A DNA stretch of 49,169 nt, taken from positions 1 through 49,169 of the forward strand of contig JAPKYO010000065.1 of assembly GCA_026394265.1 (NCBI GenBank), read 5' to 3'. Origin of the DNA: Candidatus Bathyarchaeota archaeon. Its GTDB lineage: Archaea > Thermoproteota > Bathyarchaeia > TCS64. The number at the start of each line of letters is the position of its first letter. Positions within the stretch are counted from its first letter, which is position 1. The notes beneath the pieces were generated by a model. The model was not told the DNA's origin. It was given only the letters and a program-made list of their open reading frames with translations, and did no database searches. This document shows, in pieces, positions 17,873 to 25,920 of this stretch. Position numbers and translations under genes: made by a program.

Positions 17873-18805
17873 TTAAATCAGGGCCTTGATCACGCTCATA
17901 GAACTCACAACCAAGACAACCTGAATGATCAAAAAGTAGATATATATTATCTTACGGGAAAACTGCGCAACATGAACCTCGAAACCGTTTGTAATAGGTA
18001 AAACCGCCCAACGGAGCATAACCAGACTCAAGGTGACCGCAACGATGGGCAGAATCACGCTGAACCCGAGCTGCGAGTACGTCAGTGGTGTCACAGTCAT
18101 CATCAGAAGGGCGGCCAATCCGAGCATCTGCACCTTCCTCCTCCAGCTCAGAACCCTCCCGAGGCTCTTCACACCATAGACGCCGTCCTCGAACGCGTCA
18201 AAGCTATCGCTGAGTGCGGGTAACCCGAGGAAAGTGAAAGCCCCGAACAATAGGCCGGAGAACAGGGCTGGCAAGGAGAGGCTGCCTAAAACCGCGTAGC
18301 TTCCGATGATACTTATTATCGGCCAGCCAGAGGAGACGACTAGCTCTTTGATGAGAAACATCTTTTTGAGTCTGATCCTCGGGTGGCTGTAAACTGTGAA
18401 CAAGATAAGCCAACCCAGGCAAAGCAAGAATACGGGGAGGCTGACCAGATAGGAGAGCCCGAGCCCCACTGCGCCCGAGATAATTATCGTCGGCCAAGCA
18501 TCGGACTTACGGACCCTACTCGATGCGATGGGTCTGTTCTTATGAACCTCACTAATGCTATCCATGTCAGAGTCGATTAGATCGTTGTAGATGTATGTCG
18601 AGGTGCCCACGAGTAGAATCGATGCTAACGTCAACACCGTGACTTGCAGGGGTGGAGATCCACCCGTGGCAACCATGCAGGCAATCAGGACGCACCAGGA
18701 CCACATGAATAAGACTTCTCGACGGGACCAAAGGAGCACTGGGAATGCCCTGATCGACTTCGTGAAGTCTAATCCATAATCCTTATACTCAGTCACACTT
18801 GCCAC
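17873..18805 (-). CDS. UbiA-family prenyltransferase
   Basis: Integral membrane prenyltransferase, 310 residues, with about eight or nine helices. The first Asp-rich motif is NDLIDSDMD (about 71-79) followed by NRPIASS; the second site SFDAFEDGVYGVKS keeps acidic residues. UbiA enzymes in archaea make, among others, digeranylgeranylglyceryl phosphate, heme O and quinones; this protein cannot be assigned. The gene begins with GTG 17 bases after the stop of the histidine kinase gene upstream, forming a two-gene operon. It is the intact paralog of the gene at 2004-2935, which has a kinase of the same type as neighbour. Coupling of a sensor kinase with a UbiA enzyme is unexplained. Confidence 0.85.
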   Translation of the reverse strand: MASVTEYKDYGLDFTKSIRAFPVLLWSRREVLFMWSWCVLIACMVATGGSPPLQVTVLTLASILLVGTSTYIYNDLIDSDMDSISEVHKNRPIASSRVRKSDAWPTIIISGAVGLGLSYLVSLPVFLLCLGWLILFTVYSHPRIRLKKMFLIKELVVSSGWPIISIIGSYAVLGSLSLPALFSGLLFGAFTFLGLPALSDSFDAFEDGVYGVKSLGRVLSWRRKVQMLGLAALLMMTVTPLTYSQLGFSVILPIVAVTLSLVMLRWAVLPITNGFEVHVAQFSRKIIYIYFLIIQVVLVVSSMSVIKALI

Positions 18806-18822
18806 TAATTGTAACTATGTGA

Positions 18823-20475
18823 TCAAATTTGCTTAAATACTTTATCTTTTAATGCATTTATCTTAACATTATCAAACATCTTGATGATTTGACTCGTTGA
18901 AGTATGGGGAGTGGGAACTAGTTCCAACTCAAACTCGACCTTTTTACCCACTGTCTTCAGTTGCGCTAAAATCTTAGGGAGCTTTAAGGAGAATGACGTT
19001 CCACTTCCTAGCGTGGACTCTACACTGATCTCCCCGTGATGCGCCTCAACGATGCGCTTGCAGAAATTAAGTCCAAGACCGGTACCGTTCGACTTCGATG
19101 TGACGAACGGTTTGAACAAGTTCGCCTTAATATCGTCGGGTATTCCGCTGCCGTTATCCTTGATGACTATGAGGATATATTCGTCCTTCGACTTGGTTGA
19201 GATCCACACTTTACCGCCATCCTTCATCGCATCGAAGGCGTTTAAGAGGATGTTTGTGAGGACGCGCCTCATTTTGATTATGTCGATCGATACACGTGCC
19301 TGAGACTTTAGTTTATTCTCGACTCTGATGTTCTCCGGAATCAATGATTCATCGATGAATGATGCGATATAAGCGTCCAGATCGACCTCTGAACAATTTA
19401 AGCTGATCTCCTGGGTCCTGATTCGCATCTCGTCAAGCAGCTGTGTCACGTTTTCAATTGCCTTGTTAATAATAGGAATCATGCCACTGGTCTTCTCAGG
19501 ATGGTGTTCCAACAGGTATGTCGCATTCGTTATTGTGTTAAGCGGCCCCCTCAAGTCGTGACCAAGCTGCGCAGCTATAGCCCCTGCTGCAGACATCCGC
19601 TCGGAGTTCAGTAACTGGCGAGTTTTCTCCTCCGCTTGGGCCTCGAAGTACTCCGACTTCTGCTCAAGCTCACTTATGAGATGCTTGCGTTCCGTCACGT
19701 CTCGGAGAATTGCCAGGATTTCCATCTTTTCACCCGGCTGCTTGATGAGGCTGATGTGCGCCTCCCCCCAGCCCTCTGACCCGTCTTTTCTGACGTAGAC
19801 GAACTCGGTAGGTTGGGGGACCCTACCGCGGACGATGTCAGCGAAGATACTTAGAAACCGGGGCATATCGCTGACGCGCATGGTACCCATTTTTGGAAAC
19901 CATTTTCCGATGAGTTCTTCCTCTGTGTGACCTGTCAAACTGGCCATCGAGGGGTTCGCGAAGGTCACTATGCCTCGAGTGTTTAGAGTCGTAATCCCGT
20001 CAGGCGCCAGGTTCATTAGGGCCCGATATCGCTCCACGGATTTCCTGTATAGGATCTCGATTCGCTTCTTCTCCACGGCGTCTCTGATCCTCTTCGCTAG
20101 GAGCTGATAGTGACTCGGAGACTCCTCTTTATGGAGATAGTCGTCTACTCCGATTGCGAAGGCCTTCTCCGCGACATCCTCACTGCCCTGGCCGGTGTAT
20201 AGTATTATGGAGATGTTGTGCTTCTTTTTGATCCTTCGGGCGAGTTCGATGCCATCCATTTCTGGCATCTTAAAGTCTAAGACGATGCAGTCGAATTTCC
20301 CGTGCTCAAGCTTCTTTAGGGCGGCGTTGGGTGATGGTTCAGACTTCACTTGGAGGCAATTATCCATAAGCTCAAGGAATGTCCGCGTCATGTCCAGTTG
20401 GTTTTCGTCGTCATCGACGTGGAGAACCTTAATCTTACTTTCTGATGTGCGGTTCTCCGGCAACTGGGGTTGCAA
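18823..20475 (-). CDS. REC-PAS-histidine kinase
   Basis: Cytosolic hybrid sensor, 550 residues. Order: receiver (about 14-135; VLHVDDDE, phospho-acceptor Asp67 in VLDFKMPEMDG, YTGQGSED), one PAS domain (about 145-265), a coiled coil, a HisKA domain with phospho-accepting His306 in GHDLRGPLN, and the ATPase domain with N-box NILLNAFDAM, G1 IKDNGSGIP, F-box LFKPF and G2 GTGLGLNFCKR. A receiver at the amino end suggests control by another kinase. It shares most of its plan with the kinase at 1-1701 but has one PAS fewer. It is the first gene of an operon with the UbiA gene. Confidence 0.92.
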   Translation of the reverse strand: MQPQLPENRTSESKIKVLHVDDDENQLDMTRTFLELMDNCLQVKSEPSPNAALKKLEHGKFDCIVLDFKMPEMDGIELARRIKKKHNISIILYTGQGSEDVAEKAFAIGVDDYLHKEESPSHYQLLAKRIRDAVEKKRIEILYRKSVERYRALMNLAPDGITTLNTRGIVTFANPSMASLTGHTEEELIGKWFPKMGTMRVSDMPRFLSIFADIVRGRVPQPTEFVYVRKDGSEGWGEAHISLIKQPGEKMEILAILRDVTERKHLISELEQKSEYFEAQAEEKTRQLLNSERMSAAGAIAAQLGHDLRGPLNTITNATYLLEHHPEKTSGMIPIINKAIENVTQLLDEMRIRTQEISLNCSEVDLDAYIASFIDESLIPENIRVENKLKSQARVSIDIIKMRRVLTNILLNAFDAMKDGGKVWISTKSKDEYILIVIKDNGSGIPDDIKANLFKPFVTSKSNGTGLGLNFCKRIVEAHHGEISVESTLGSGTSFSLKLPKILAQLKTVGKKVEFELELVPTPHTSTSQIIKMFDNVKINALKDKVFKQI

Positions 20476-20655
20476 GTGAATCAGAGTTTAACTGCAATTA
20501 TTAGTTAAAAGAGATTGTTGATTTATAATATGTATCGCGCGCGCAGCTTTTTATTTATTTGATGCAATGTTTTTAGTTACGGTTAGAAAATAGTTACATT
20601 TATAATAAGGAAAACTTGGATTTGGTTATAAAACGAAGGATATAGCAATTGGAGG

Positions 20656-20717
20656 TGAGGCTCGGCAGGTGTTCAGTGATATGGAGAAATGCGTTTCTCT
20701 ATGCGAGCCGAGCCTCA
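20656..20717. other. Long perfect inverted repeat with nested hairpin
   Basis: TGAGGCTCGGC (20656-20666) pairs perfectly with GCCGAGCCTCA (20707-20717); inside, GAGAAA-TGCG-TTTCTC (20684-20699) forms a second stem. Lies 13 bases after the end of the small gene 20731-20988 and 180 bases before the kinase gene. It could be a terminator-like or small structured RNA. Confidence 0.55.
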
Positions 20718-20730
20718 ATGAGAGGTACTA

Positions 20731-20988
20731 TTAATAATATTTATTTTTTTTCTTGAGAGTTATCACCTTATTCTTAATCGCCTCATACTCCTTCAGCTTC
20801 TTCAACTCCCTGCGATTCAAAACCACGCTGTTGAGGTTGAGGAGATCAATCGCGCCTAGATGGCCACGGTCACCCCACGGAAATATAGCCGTCGCATCCT
20901 CGTTCGACCACTCGGCATAGAGGACCTCGAAGACCGTCTTGTTCACCTCCTCTTTCAACGCCACCTTGTACTTGTTCAAGTTCTGCAT
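20731..20988 (-). CDS. Small hypothetical protein
   Basis: Eighty-five residues, not recognised. It is charged, with KYKVALKEEVNKTVFEVLYAE (strand-helix) at the front, a Trp-containing middle (IFPWGDRGHLGAIDLL) and a strongly basic helical tail ending KKKNKYY. No membrane segment or metal motif. An ATG start with no competing Met nearby and a hairpin just after the stop make a real gene plausible but unproven. Confidence 0.45.
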   Translation of the reverse strand: MQNLNKYKVALKEEVNKTVFEVLYAEWSNEDATAIFPWGDRGHLGAIDLLNLNSVVLNRRELKKLKEYEAIKNKVITLKKKNKYY

Positions 20989-21038
20989 AGTGTCGTGTAG
21001 TCTATCATTCGGTTAATTGTTCATCAACCTGCCTATAA

Positions 21039-21068
21039 CAACCCCAAAGATAGGCGGCTTTGGGGGTT
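21039..21068. other. Hairpin
   Basis: CCCCAAAG (21042-21049) pairs with CTTTGGGG (21058-21065), extended by flanking A/T pairs. It sits in a 249-base gap between two small minus-strand genes and could end the transcript from 21495; no T run follows on the minus strand. Confidence 0.4.
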
Positions 21069-21237
21069 AAAGCGAAGACAGGGTCGAAGAGGGGAAGGCC
21101 AACGAAAACCGCGACTACTGACGACGACTAATAACCTCCCTCGTCTCCTCCAGGAAGCTCTACGGCCTATTTAGTGAACATCTGAGGCTCAAATTCTCGA
21201 TTCAATTATTTAAAACACAAACTTAATTTGCCCCCTA

Positions 21238-21495
21238 TTACCGTTGAATTTGATTTCTTCGTTCAGTAGACCGTTCGATGTATTCCAATGCCTTCTTGTC
21301 TCTGAGTTGTTCCTCTTTCATAATCTCATCGATTTTATCACGGATAATCGTGTACGGTGTATCGGATTCAAAAGTACCAATCTCCCGTAGCCTCAGATAG
21401 GTCCTACCTAATTGTTCATTGTCCTCGCCGACACTAGCGTAGAATGTCTCAAGTGCTATCTTCATAGTACCGTCCATTTTAACGGGTAGAGGCAA
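21238..21495 (-). CDS. Small hypothetical helical protein
   Basis: Eighty-five residues predicted mostly helical: LETFYASVGEDNEQLGRTYLR, TIIRDKIDEIMKEEQLRDKKALEY, basic tail. No family recognised and no motif seen. The Met at residue 7 or 11 could also be the start. Kept because codon use is even and the frame fills the gap. Confidence 0.4.
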   Translation of the reverse strand: MPLPVKMDGTMKIALETFYASVGEDNEQLGRTYLRLREIGTFESDTPYTIIRDKIDEIMKEEQLRDKKALEYIERSTERRNQIQR

Positions 21496-21621
21496 CGTAT
21501 TCTTCCTGACGGCTAATTCAGTGTTATCGACGAGTCATCGCCTCCCCGGAATTTACTTAGATATCGACATGACTTATTCAAAGGTTCCCTGTGACCGATA
21601 AAATGGCACGCGCGCAGATCA

Positions 21622-21903
21622 TTAACCTAGTTGGGGAGGCACCGTCTTAAAATAAAGTAAACTTAAAGTTTTACTAAGATACTCTTGAAATAACTCACCT
21701 TTTTCAGTCAGGTGATAAGAGACCTCGCCAAGCTCTTTACGCTCCACTAATAATCCCTGAGAAACCAAGGACTTCATCACCTGATTCATAGTAACCCGAG
21801 AGATATGGGTATACTGCGTCAATTCGGATGTTTGAGTATCGCCATTTTTTACCAGAGTTAAAAGCTCTAAAATGAACTCATACTTTGTTCCTTGATGAAA
21901 CAT
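21622..21903 (-). CDS. Winged-helix transcription regulator
   Basis: Ninety-three residues of a winged helix-turn-helix of the archaeal HTH_45/ArnR1-like kind: KYEFILELLTLVKNGDTQTSEL (helix 1), TQYTHISRVTMNQVMKSLVSQG (helix-turn-helix, about 28-49), wing with VERKELGEVSYHLTEKGELFQEYL. No sensor domain, so it probably binds DNA as a dimer. It resembles the regulator at 22993-23283 in size and plan (KNG-x(6)-RI/HISRVTMNQVM versus RIMYSTNLSWAPLRRLL). Regulated genes unknown. Confidence 0.75.
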   Translation of the reverse strand: MFHQGTKYEFILELLTLVKNGDTQTSELTQYTHISRVTMNQVMKSLVSQGLLVERKELGEVSYHLTEKGELFQEYLSKTLSLLYFKTVPPQLG

Positions 21904-22030
21904 TATAACAGAAAGAGAAATCGTATTGATTTAAAAAGAATGGATGATAAATACATTTGATTAATTCTAATTAAGGACGCACTCGTAAACAGAAGCAAAA
22001 TAAAGATTAGAGTAGGTTAATATTCAATAT

Positions 22031-22174
22031 ATGTTAAAAATAAGTAGGGAGACCGTGGAAGTCAAAGTTTACCACCTAAAGTGCCCTCAACGATGTTTGC
22101 ATAAGTACTCATACACGTATCTACAAGCATATATTACCAACAACGCACGCATTACCCCAGCAAAACAACGATAA
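22031..22174 (+). CDS. Possible 47-residue cysteine-containing protein
   Basis: Short ORF from ATG 22031 ending TAA 22174. Its middle HLKCPQRCLHKYSYTY resembles the first half of small archaeal zinc-finger proteins (LKCPKCGHxWxY) but with one extra residue between cysteines, and the second Cys pair is missing. It may be a decayed copy or chance. Confidence 0.25.
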   Translation: MLKISRETVEVKVYHLKCPQRCLHKYSYTYLQAYITNNARITPAKQR

Positions 22175-22313
22175 GTCATGAAGAGCGCACGCAACTTGTT
22201 ACTAAATCTAAGGATTAAACCATACGTGGTAAATTGACCCAACTGTGATTCGTATTAATGGTTAGAACAAATTGACCATCTTATTTAATAACAAAAAACT
22301 ACACACAAAAACT

Positions 22314-22463
22314 ATGGAAAAATTCCAGTTAAATAAACAAACCATAATAAACTGCGTCGACTGTAAAAAACCTCTCACAACATTCAGAGCCTACATTCCC
22401 AATAAAGGTGAAGCATGCTTCAAATGCTGGGCAGAATACGCCAAAGCGGTAGAGTTACGCTAA
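22314..22463 (+). CDS. Small zinc-finger protein
   Basis: Forty-nine residues from ATG 22314: MEKFQLNKQT, then two knuckles CVDCKK and CFKCW separated by 20 residues (about 16-19 and 39-42). This four-Cys arrangement is likely a zinc ribbon. A TTG at 22272 would add 14 residues of low-complexity sequence and is less likely. Such mini-proteins often act in nucleic-acid binding or protein interaction; nothing more can be said. Stands alone. Confidence 0.55.
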   Translation: MEKFQLNKQTIINCVDCKKPLTTFRAYIPNKGEACFKCWAEYAKAVELR

Positions 22464-22992
22464 CAAAAACCCCAAAATGGCCGCACATAACGACATTAAC
22501 AACCAATACCAAACCATTAACATACTCTAAAATGCAGCTATAGAGTCGTCAATACTCTATATACAACACTGCAATAATGTAAGGAACAGCAATCCTTGAT
22601 TATCACCATTCAAAAATCTCACTTCAATAACCCATTTTAATTATCACTACGAAGACACGGATCTAATCGTATTGTTCAAATACACATATGAATTAATAGA
22701 AAGATCCTTGAAAAGACGGGACCTCTTCGGTCCCAGATGCAGGTGTAACGACTTCAAGATGGCAGAATCTTGAAGCTGTAACCAACTAATCCCCTCTTTA
22801 TATAAAGAAAATGGATATTAAAATCATAACTTACATATGAGTCTGAGCGGGAGTAATGTTGGATCGATCCGAGTTAAACTCATTAAATAAACGAATTATT
22901 TTATTTTGTAAGTGAAACGACCAGACAATAACGCGCGCTTGAGAAAAAAAGCTCACATCACAACCAAAAAAGAGGCATCTATTAAAATCGAA
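22464..22992. other. Long gene-free gap holding an RNA candidate
   Basis: No protein gene seen in 529 bases. The middle holds two perfect hairpins (next entry). The right end has a CG tract ACGCGCGCTTGAG near 22931 followed by A7. Confidence 0.45.
22711..22795 (+). ncRNA. Candidate structured small RNA
   Basis: Two perfect hairpins in a row within AT-rich sequence: GGGACC-TCTTC-GGTCCC (22718-22734) and CTTCAAGAT-GGCAGA-ATCTTGAAG (22752-22775). The short segments flanking the second stem both contain GTAAC. A TATA-like AAATACACATA lies about 35 bases upstream and a pyrimidine-rich CCCCTCTTTATAT follows. The strand is uncertain. No tRNA, SRP or RNase P features are seen; box C/D motifs are absent. 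Confidence 0.35.
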
Positions 22993-23283
22993 TTAAACGT
23001 TTACCGCAGTTTCAACCTGTAAAATTTCCTTACATTTAGTAAAGTAAGCTAGGACACTCTCACCCTTCTCAGTAATTCGGTACAAGTTTTTAGACCGCCC
23101 ATCATCTAGACTCACCTCTGCACACTCAACCAACTCCTGCACTAAAAGTGACTCTAAAAGCCGACGAAGAGGGGCCCATGAAAGATTAGTGGAATACATT
23201 ATTCGAGTAGGTCGACTTTCCCCATTTTTAATAACTGAGAGTACATCGATATATATCTCAGTTTTCGATCGCCTAACCGTCAT
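22993..23283 (-). CDS. Winged-helix transcription regulator
   Basis: Ninety-six residues, HTH_45-type winged helix: RSKTEIYIDVLSVIKNGESRP (helix 1), TRIMYSTNLSWAPLRRLLESL (recognition region, about 26-46), wing AEVSLDDGRSKNLYRITEKGESVLAYF. DNA-binding regulator without ligand domain. It is the last gene of the AT-rich half, just left of the composition change at about 23450. Confidence 0.78.
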   Translation of the reverse strand: MTVRRSKTEIYIDVLSVIKNGESRPTRIMYSTNLSWAPLRRLLESLLVQELVECAEVSLDDGRSKNLYRITEKGESVLAYFTKCKEILQVETAVNV

Positions 23284-23508
23284 GAATCTTGAGCAAGCCC
23301 CAAATAGATAAAAAGGATATGGATTCCACCTCTATATAATTATACAACCTAGAATGCGCGCGCGCAGGTTTTCCCCGATGAAATTGATTCGGGAATGGGA
23401 ATATTCTGCGAGAAAGGTAAACTTCTTATAAAAAAAATCTTACTCTTTGGTAAAAAAATCATTGCTTAATTCGATTTTACGGCATTAAAATCAAGTTCGA
23501 CTACTACG

Positions 23509-24351
23509 TTAAGTAGAACCCTTTTTACCCACGCATAGAACGTAGCCGATGTATTTGCTCGTATCCTTATCCTTGATCAGGACTTTCTTTGTGCCGCTTA
23601 TCTTGGCGAAGCGTTTCCGCATCTCCCCGCTCCTGAGGGCGTAGACGAGTAGCCTCCATAGCGTGCTCATGAGCTTGCGCCATCCACCGAACTCCTCGAC
23701 TATGCCCCCGGAGTAGGGCTGTTTCTGTGAGTTTGGGTGCTCCTCAACCGTGATATCCGTGAACCCACCCTCTACGAAGGCCCGGTGCCAGGTCTCGGGG
23801 CTACGGAGGGTGAAGGGGAGCTCGGTCAGCTCGCGGAACGTCTTCTCGTTGTCGTCTACCTTCTCATTTATCTCAGATGGCACGTTTTCGGCCCTGTACA
23901 TCTCGTTGACGCCGAGGTATCCGCCGCCTCTGAGGACCCGAAGGAACTCCAGAAACGCCTTATCGGGGTCTAGGAACTGGCTTACGAAGACGGTGACGAC
24001 TGCGTCGAACGCGGCGTCTGGGAAGTCGAGGTGGTAGGCGTCCCCCACCCTGAAGGATACGCGGTCCGCAAGCCCACGCTCCTCCGCCTTCCTCGTCGCC
24101 TGCCTCACCATGTGCTCGGCGAGGTCAATGCCGACGACCGTGCACCCGTACTTCTCGGCGAGGTAGCAGGCGTTCGTCCCAGTCCCGCAGCCGACCTCCA
24201 GTATTCGCGTCTCCCCGGTTATGTGACATAGCTCGGCGAGCCGATCTATGCTGGCGAATCCCCCGATGTTGAAGAAGGGGACGCCGAGGTGGCCCATGAA
24301 GTCGTAGTAGCCGAGGCGCTCGACCTCCTCGAGGCTCAACTTGTCAGACAT
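23509..24351 (-). CDS. SAM-dependent methyltransferase (Methyltransf_11 type)
   Basis: Class I methyltransferase of 280 residues, cytosolic. Motif I ILEVGCGTGTNACYLAEKYG (about 50-69), motif II VVGIDLAEHM, post-motif FRVGDAYHLDFPDAAFDAVV, and LRVLRGGGYLGV (motif VI). Family members methylate quinone precursors, sterols and other small molecules; the substrate is unknown. It is divergent from an LLM oxidoreductase with 120 bases between, which hints at a shared regulation only. First gene of the GC-rich half. Confidence 0.82.
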   Translation of the reverse strand: MSDKLSLEEVERLGYYDFMGHLGVPFFNIGGFASIDRLAELCHITGETRILEVGCGTGTNACYLAEKYGCTVVGIDLAEHMVRQATRKAEERGLADRVSFRVGDAYHLDFPDAAFDAVVTVFVSQFLDPDKAFLEFLRVLRGGGYLGVNEMYRAENVPSEINEKVDDNEKTFRELTELPFTLRSPETWHRAFVEGGFTDITVEEHPNSQKQPYSGGIVEEFGGWRKLMSTLWRLLVYALRSGEMRKRFAKISGTKKVLIKDKDTSKYIGYVLCVGKKGST

Positions 24352-24471
24352 GCCATCTTTTCTCCCTTGTGAGTACGCGAGATTCAGCTTCCCTTTACGA
24401 ATAATTCAACGATAGCTGAACCGCGGTTTAGGTGTTATGGGTTATATCGCCCCGCCGCCAACTCAGGGGTG

Positions 24472-25419
24472 ATGGCTCGCTTAGACTTCGGGCTACAGAT
24501 TGAGCCCCAGTACGGCTTCAGCTACGAGGGGATCAGGGGGATCGCCGGGGAGGCGGAGCGGCTCGGCTTCGAGTCCCTCTGGGTCTCGGACCACTTCTTC
24601 CTCACTCCCGAGCTGGCGGATACGCCTTGTCTTGAGTGTTGGACGACCCTCGCCGCCCTCGCCCGGGACACGAGGCGACTCCGCCTCGGCGCCATGGTCG
24701 CCTCCCAGAGCTACAGGAACCCCGCTCTCGCCGCGAAGATGGCGACAAGCATAGACAACGTTAGCGGGGGGAGGCTTAACTTCGGCGTAGGCGCGGGGTG
24801 GAAGGAGGCTGAGTACAGGGCATACAACTACCCGTTCCCAAGCCCCGACACCCGCATCAGGCAGCTCAATGACGCCCTCGAGATCGCGAAGAGGATGTGG
24901 ACGGAGGAGAGGGCCACATACGATGGCAAATACTACAGCGTAAAGGACGCCATCTGCGCCCCGAAGCCCGTCCAGAGGCCCCACCCGCCCATCTGGATCG
25001 GCGGCACGGGCAGCTTCACCCTCAAGATCGCCGCCCGCCACGCCGACGCCGTGAACTTCGCGTGGACCATCCCCGTCCCCAAATTCAGGGAGAAGCTCAA
25101 AGAGTTCAGGGGCTACTGCGAGGCGCGGGGCAGGGACTACGCGGGCATCCGCAAGTCCGCCGGCCTCATGATCACCATGGCCGAGGACGAGGACGCCCTA
25201 GCCGCGAAGCTACGGGACCGCGAGGCACGCAGCAACACCCCCTACGCCATGTACCTCGCCAAGCAGCCCGCCAACCTCGTCGGCACAACCACCCAAGTCG
25301 CCACACGCATCAAGGAATACACCTCCCTCGGCGTCGACCACTTCATCCTCAGGTTCCACTACGGCGAAGAGATCGAGGGCATGAGGCTCTTCACCGAGAA
25401 AGTGAAGACAAAAATCTAG
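24472..25419 (+). CDS. LLM-class (F420/FMN-dependent) oxidoreductase
   Basis: Luciferase-like TIM-barrel oxidoreductase of 315 residues. Family marks: FGLQIEP start, AERLGFESLWVSDHF (about 28-42), TRRLRLGAMVASQSYRNPALAAKM, SGGRLNFGVGAGW, and PPIWIGGTG (about 175-183). In archaea such enzymes usually use coenzyme F420 or FMN; substrate not predictable. ATG at 24472 is preferred to the GTG three bases before it. Not in an operon with the next gene (65 bases, with own TATA-like TTTTAAAAATATC). Confidence 0.85.
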   Translation: MARLDFGLQIEPQYGFSYEGIRGIAGEAERLGFESLWVSDHFFLTPELADTPCLECWTTLAALARDTRRLRLGAMVASQSYRNPALAAKMATSIDNVSGGRLNFGVGAGWKEAEYRAYNYPFPSPDTRIRQLNDALEIAKRMWTEERATYDGKYYSVKDAICAPKPVQRPHPPIWIGGTGSFTLKIAARHADAVNFAWTIPVPKFREKLKEFRGYCEARGRDYAGIRKSAGLMITMAEDEDALAAKLRDREARSNTPYAMYLAKQPANLVGTTTQVATRIKEYTSLGVDHFILRFHYGEEIEGMRLFTEKVKTKI

Positions 25420-25448
25420 CAACCCACACCCGTTACATTCAGAAACAG

Positions 25449-25461
25449 GTTGTTTTAAAAA
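25449..25461 (+). promoter_or_regulatory. TATA-like box
   Basis: TTTTAAAAATATC, about 25 bases before the ATG at 25484; consistent with a leaderless archaeal transcript. Confidence 0.45.
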
Positions 25462-25483
25462 TATCTTAAGCGTCAACTGAACC

Positions 25484-25891
25484 ATGGAGGTTCTGGCGCA
25501 GGTAGCCGTCAGCCTTCTGATGCTGGTCGTAAGCATCCCCCTGCACGAGGGGGGACACTACATCACCGCGAAACGATTCGGGTACCAGTCAAGGGTCGGG
25601 CTCGTGCTAGAGAAAAAGGCGAGCGGCTTCGTGACGACGTCGACGAGGCCCTACAAGATTCGCGACGCGAGGGATCTGGAGAGGGCCATGAGGGAGAGCC
25701 TCGGGATAACCGGGGGAGGCGTACTCGGCCTGGCCTCCCCACTAACGTTCCTGATCCTGGCCCCAGAGGTGTGGTTCGTCTTCGTCACGTACATCCTCAT
25801 CCTGCTGGTCTACGCCGCATACGAGATAACGCTCACCGTCAAATCGTGGAGATACGAGAGAGCCGACGAGTTAACGGTTCTATGGATGTAA
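25484..25891 (+). CDS. Small membrane protein with HEGGH metalloprotease motif
   Basis: 135 residues with an amino-terminal helix ending in LHEGGHYITAKRFGY, i.e. the HExxH zinc site of M50-type intramembrane proteases (about 22-26). Further helices follow (TFLILAPEVWFVFVTYILILLVYAAYEI). The second M50 motif NxxPxxxxDG is absent and the protein is much shorter than active M50 enzymes, so it may be a minimal form, bind metal through another partner, or be inactive. Convergent with the CoA-transferase genes. Confidence 0.65.
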   Translation: MEVLAQVAVSLLMLVVSIPLHEGGHYITAKRFGYQSRVGLVLEKKASGFVTTSTRPYKIRDARDLERAMRESLGITGGGVLGLASPLTFLILAPEVWFVFVTYILILLVYAAYEITLTVKSWRYERADELTVLWM

Positions 25892-25920
25892 AGACCGGGA
25901 TTCGATGAAGATGCCACGTT

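Noticed and set aside
22711..22795. tRNA or CRISPR-like element
   Set aside because: No cloverleaf, no GTTCRA T-loop and no evenly spaced repeats; it remains only a structured-RNA candidate.
23300..23510. Integration site (att/tRNA) at the composition boundary
   Set aside because: No tRNA gene, integrase or flanking direct repeat could be recognised by eye.
24493..25536. Long ORFs on both strands opposite the LLM oxidoreductase gene
   Set aside because: They are shadow frames of a GC-rich gene, with Arg/Pro/Gly-rich low-complexity translations and no family match.
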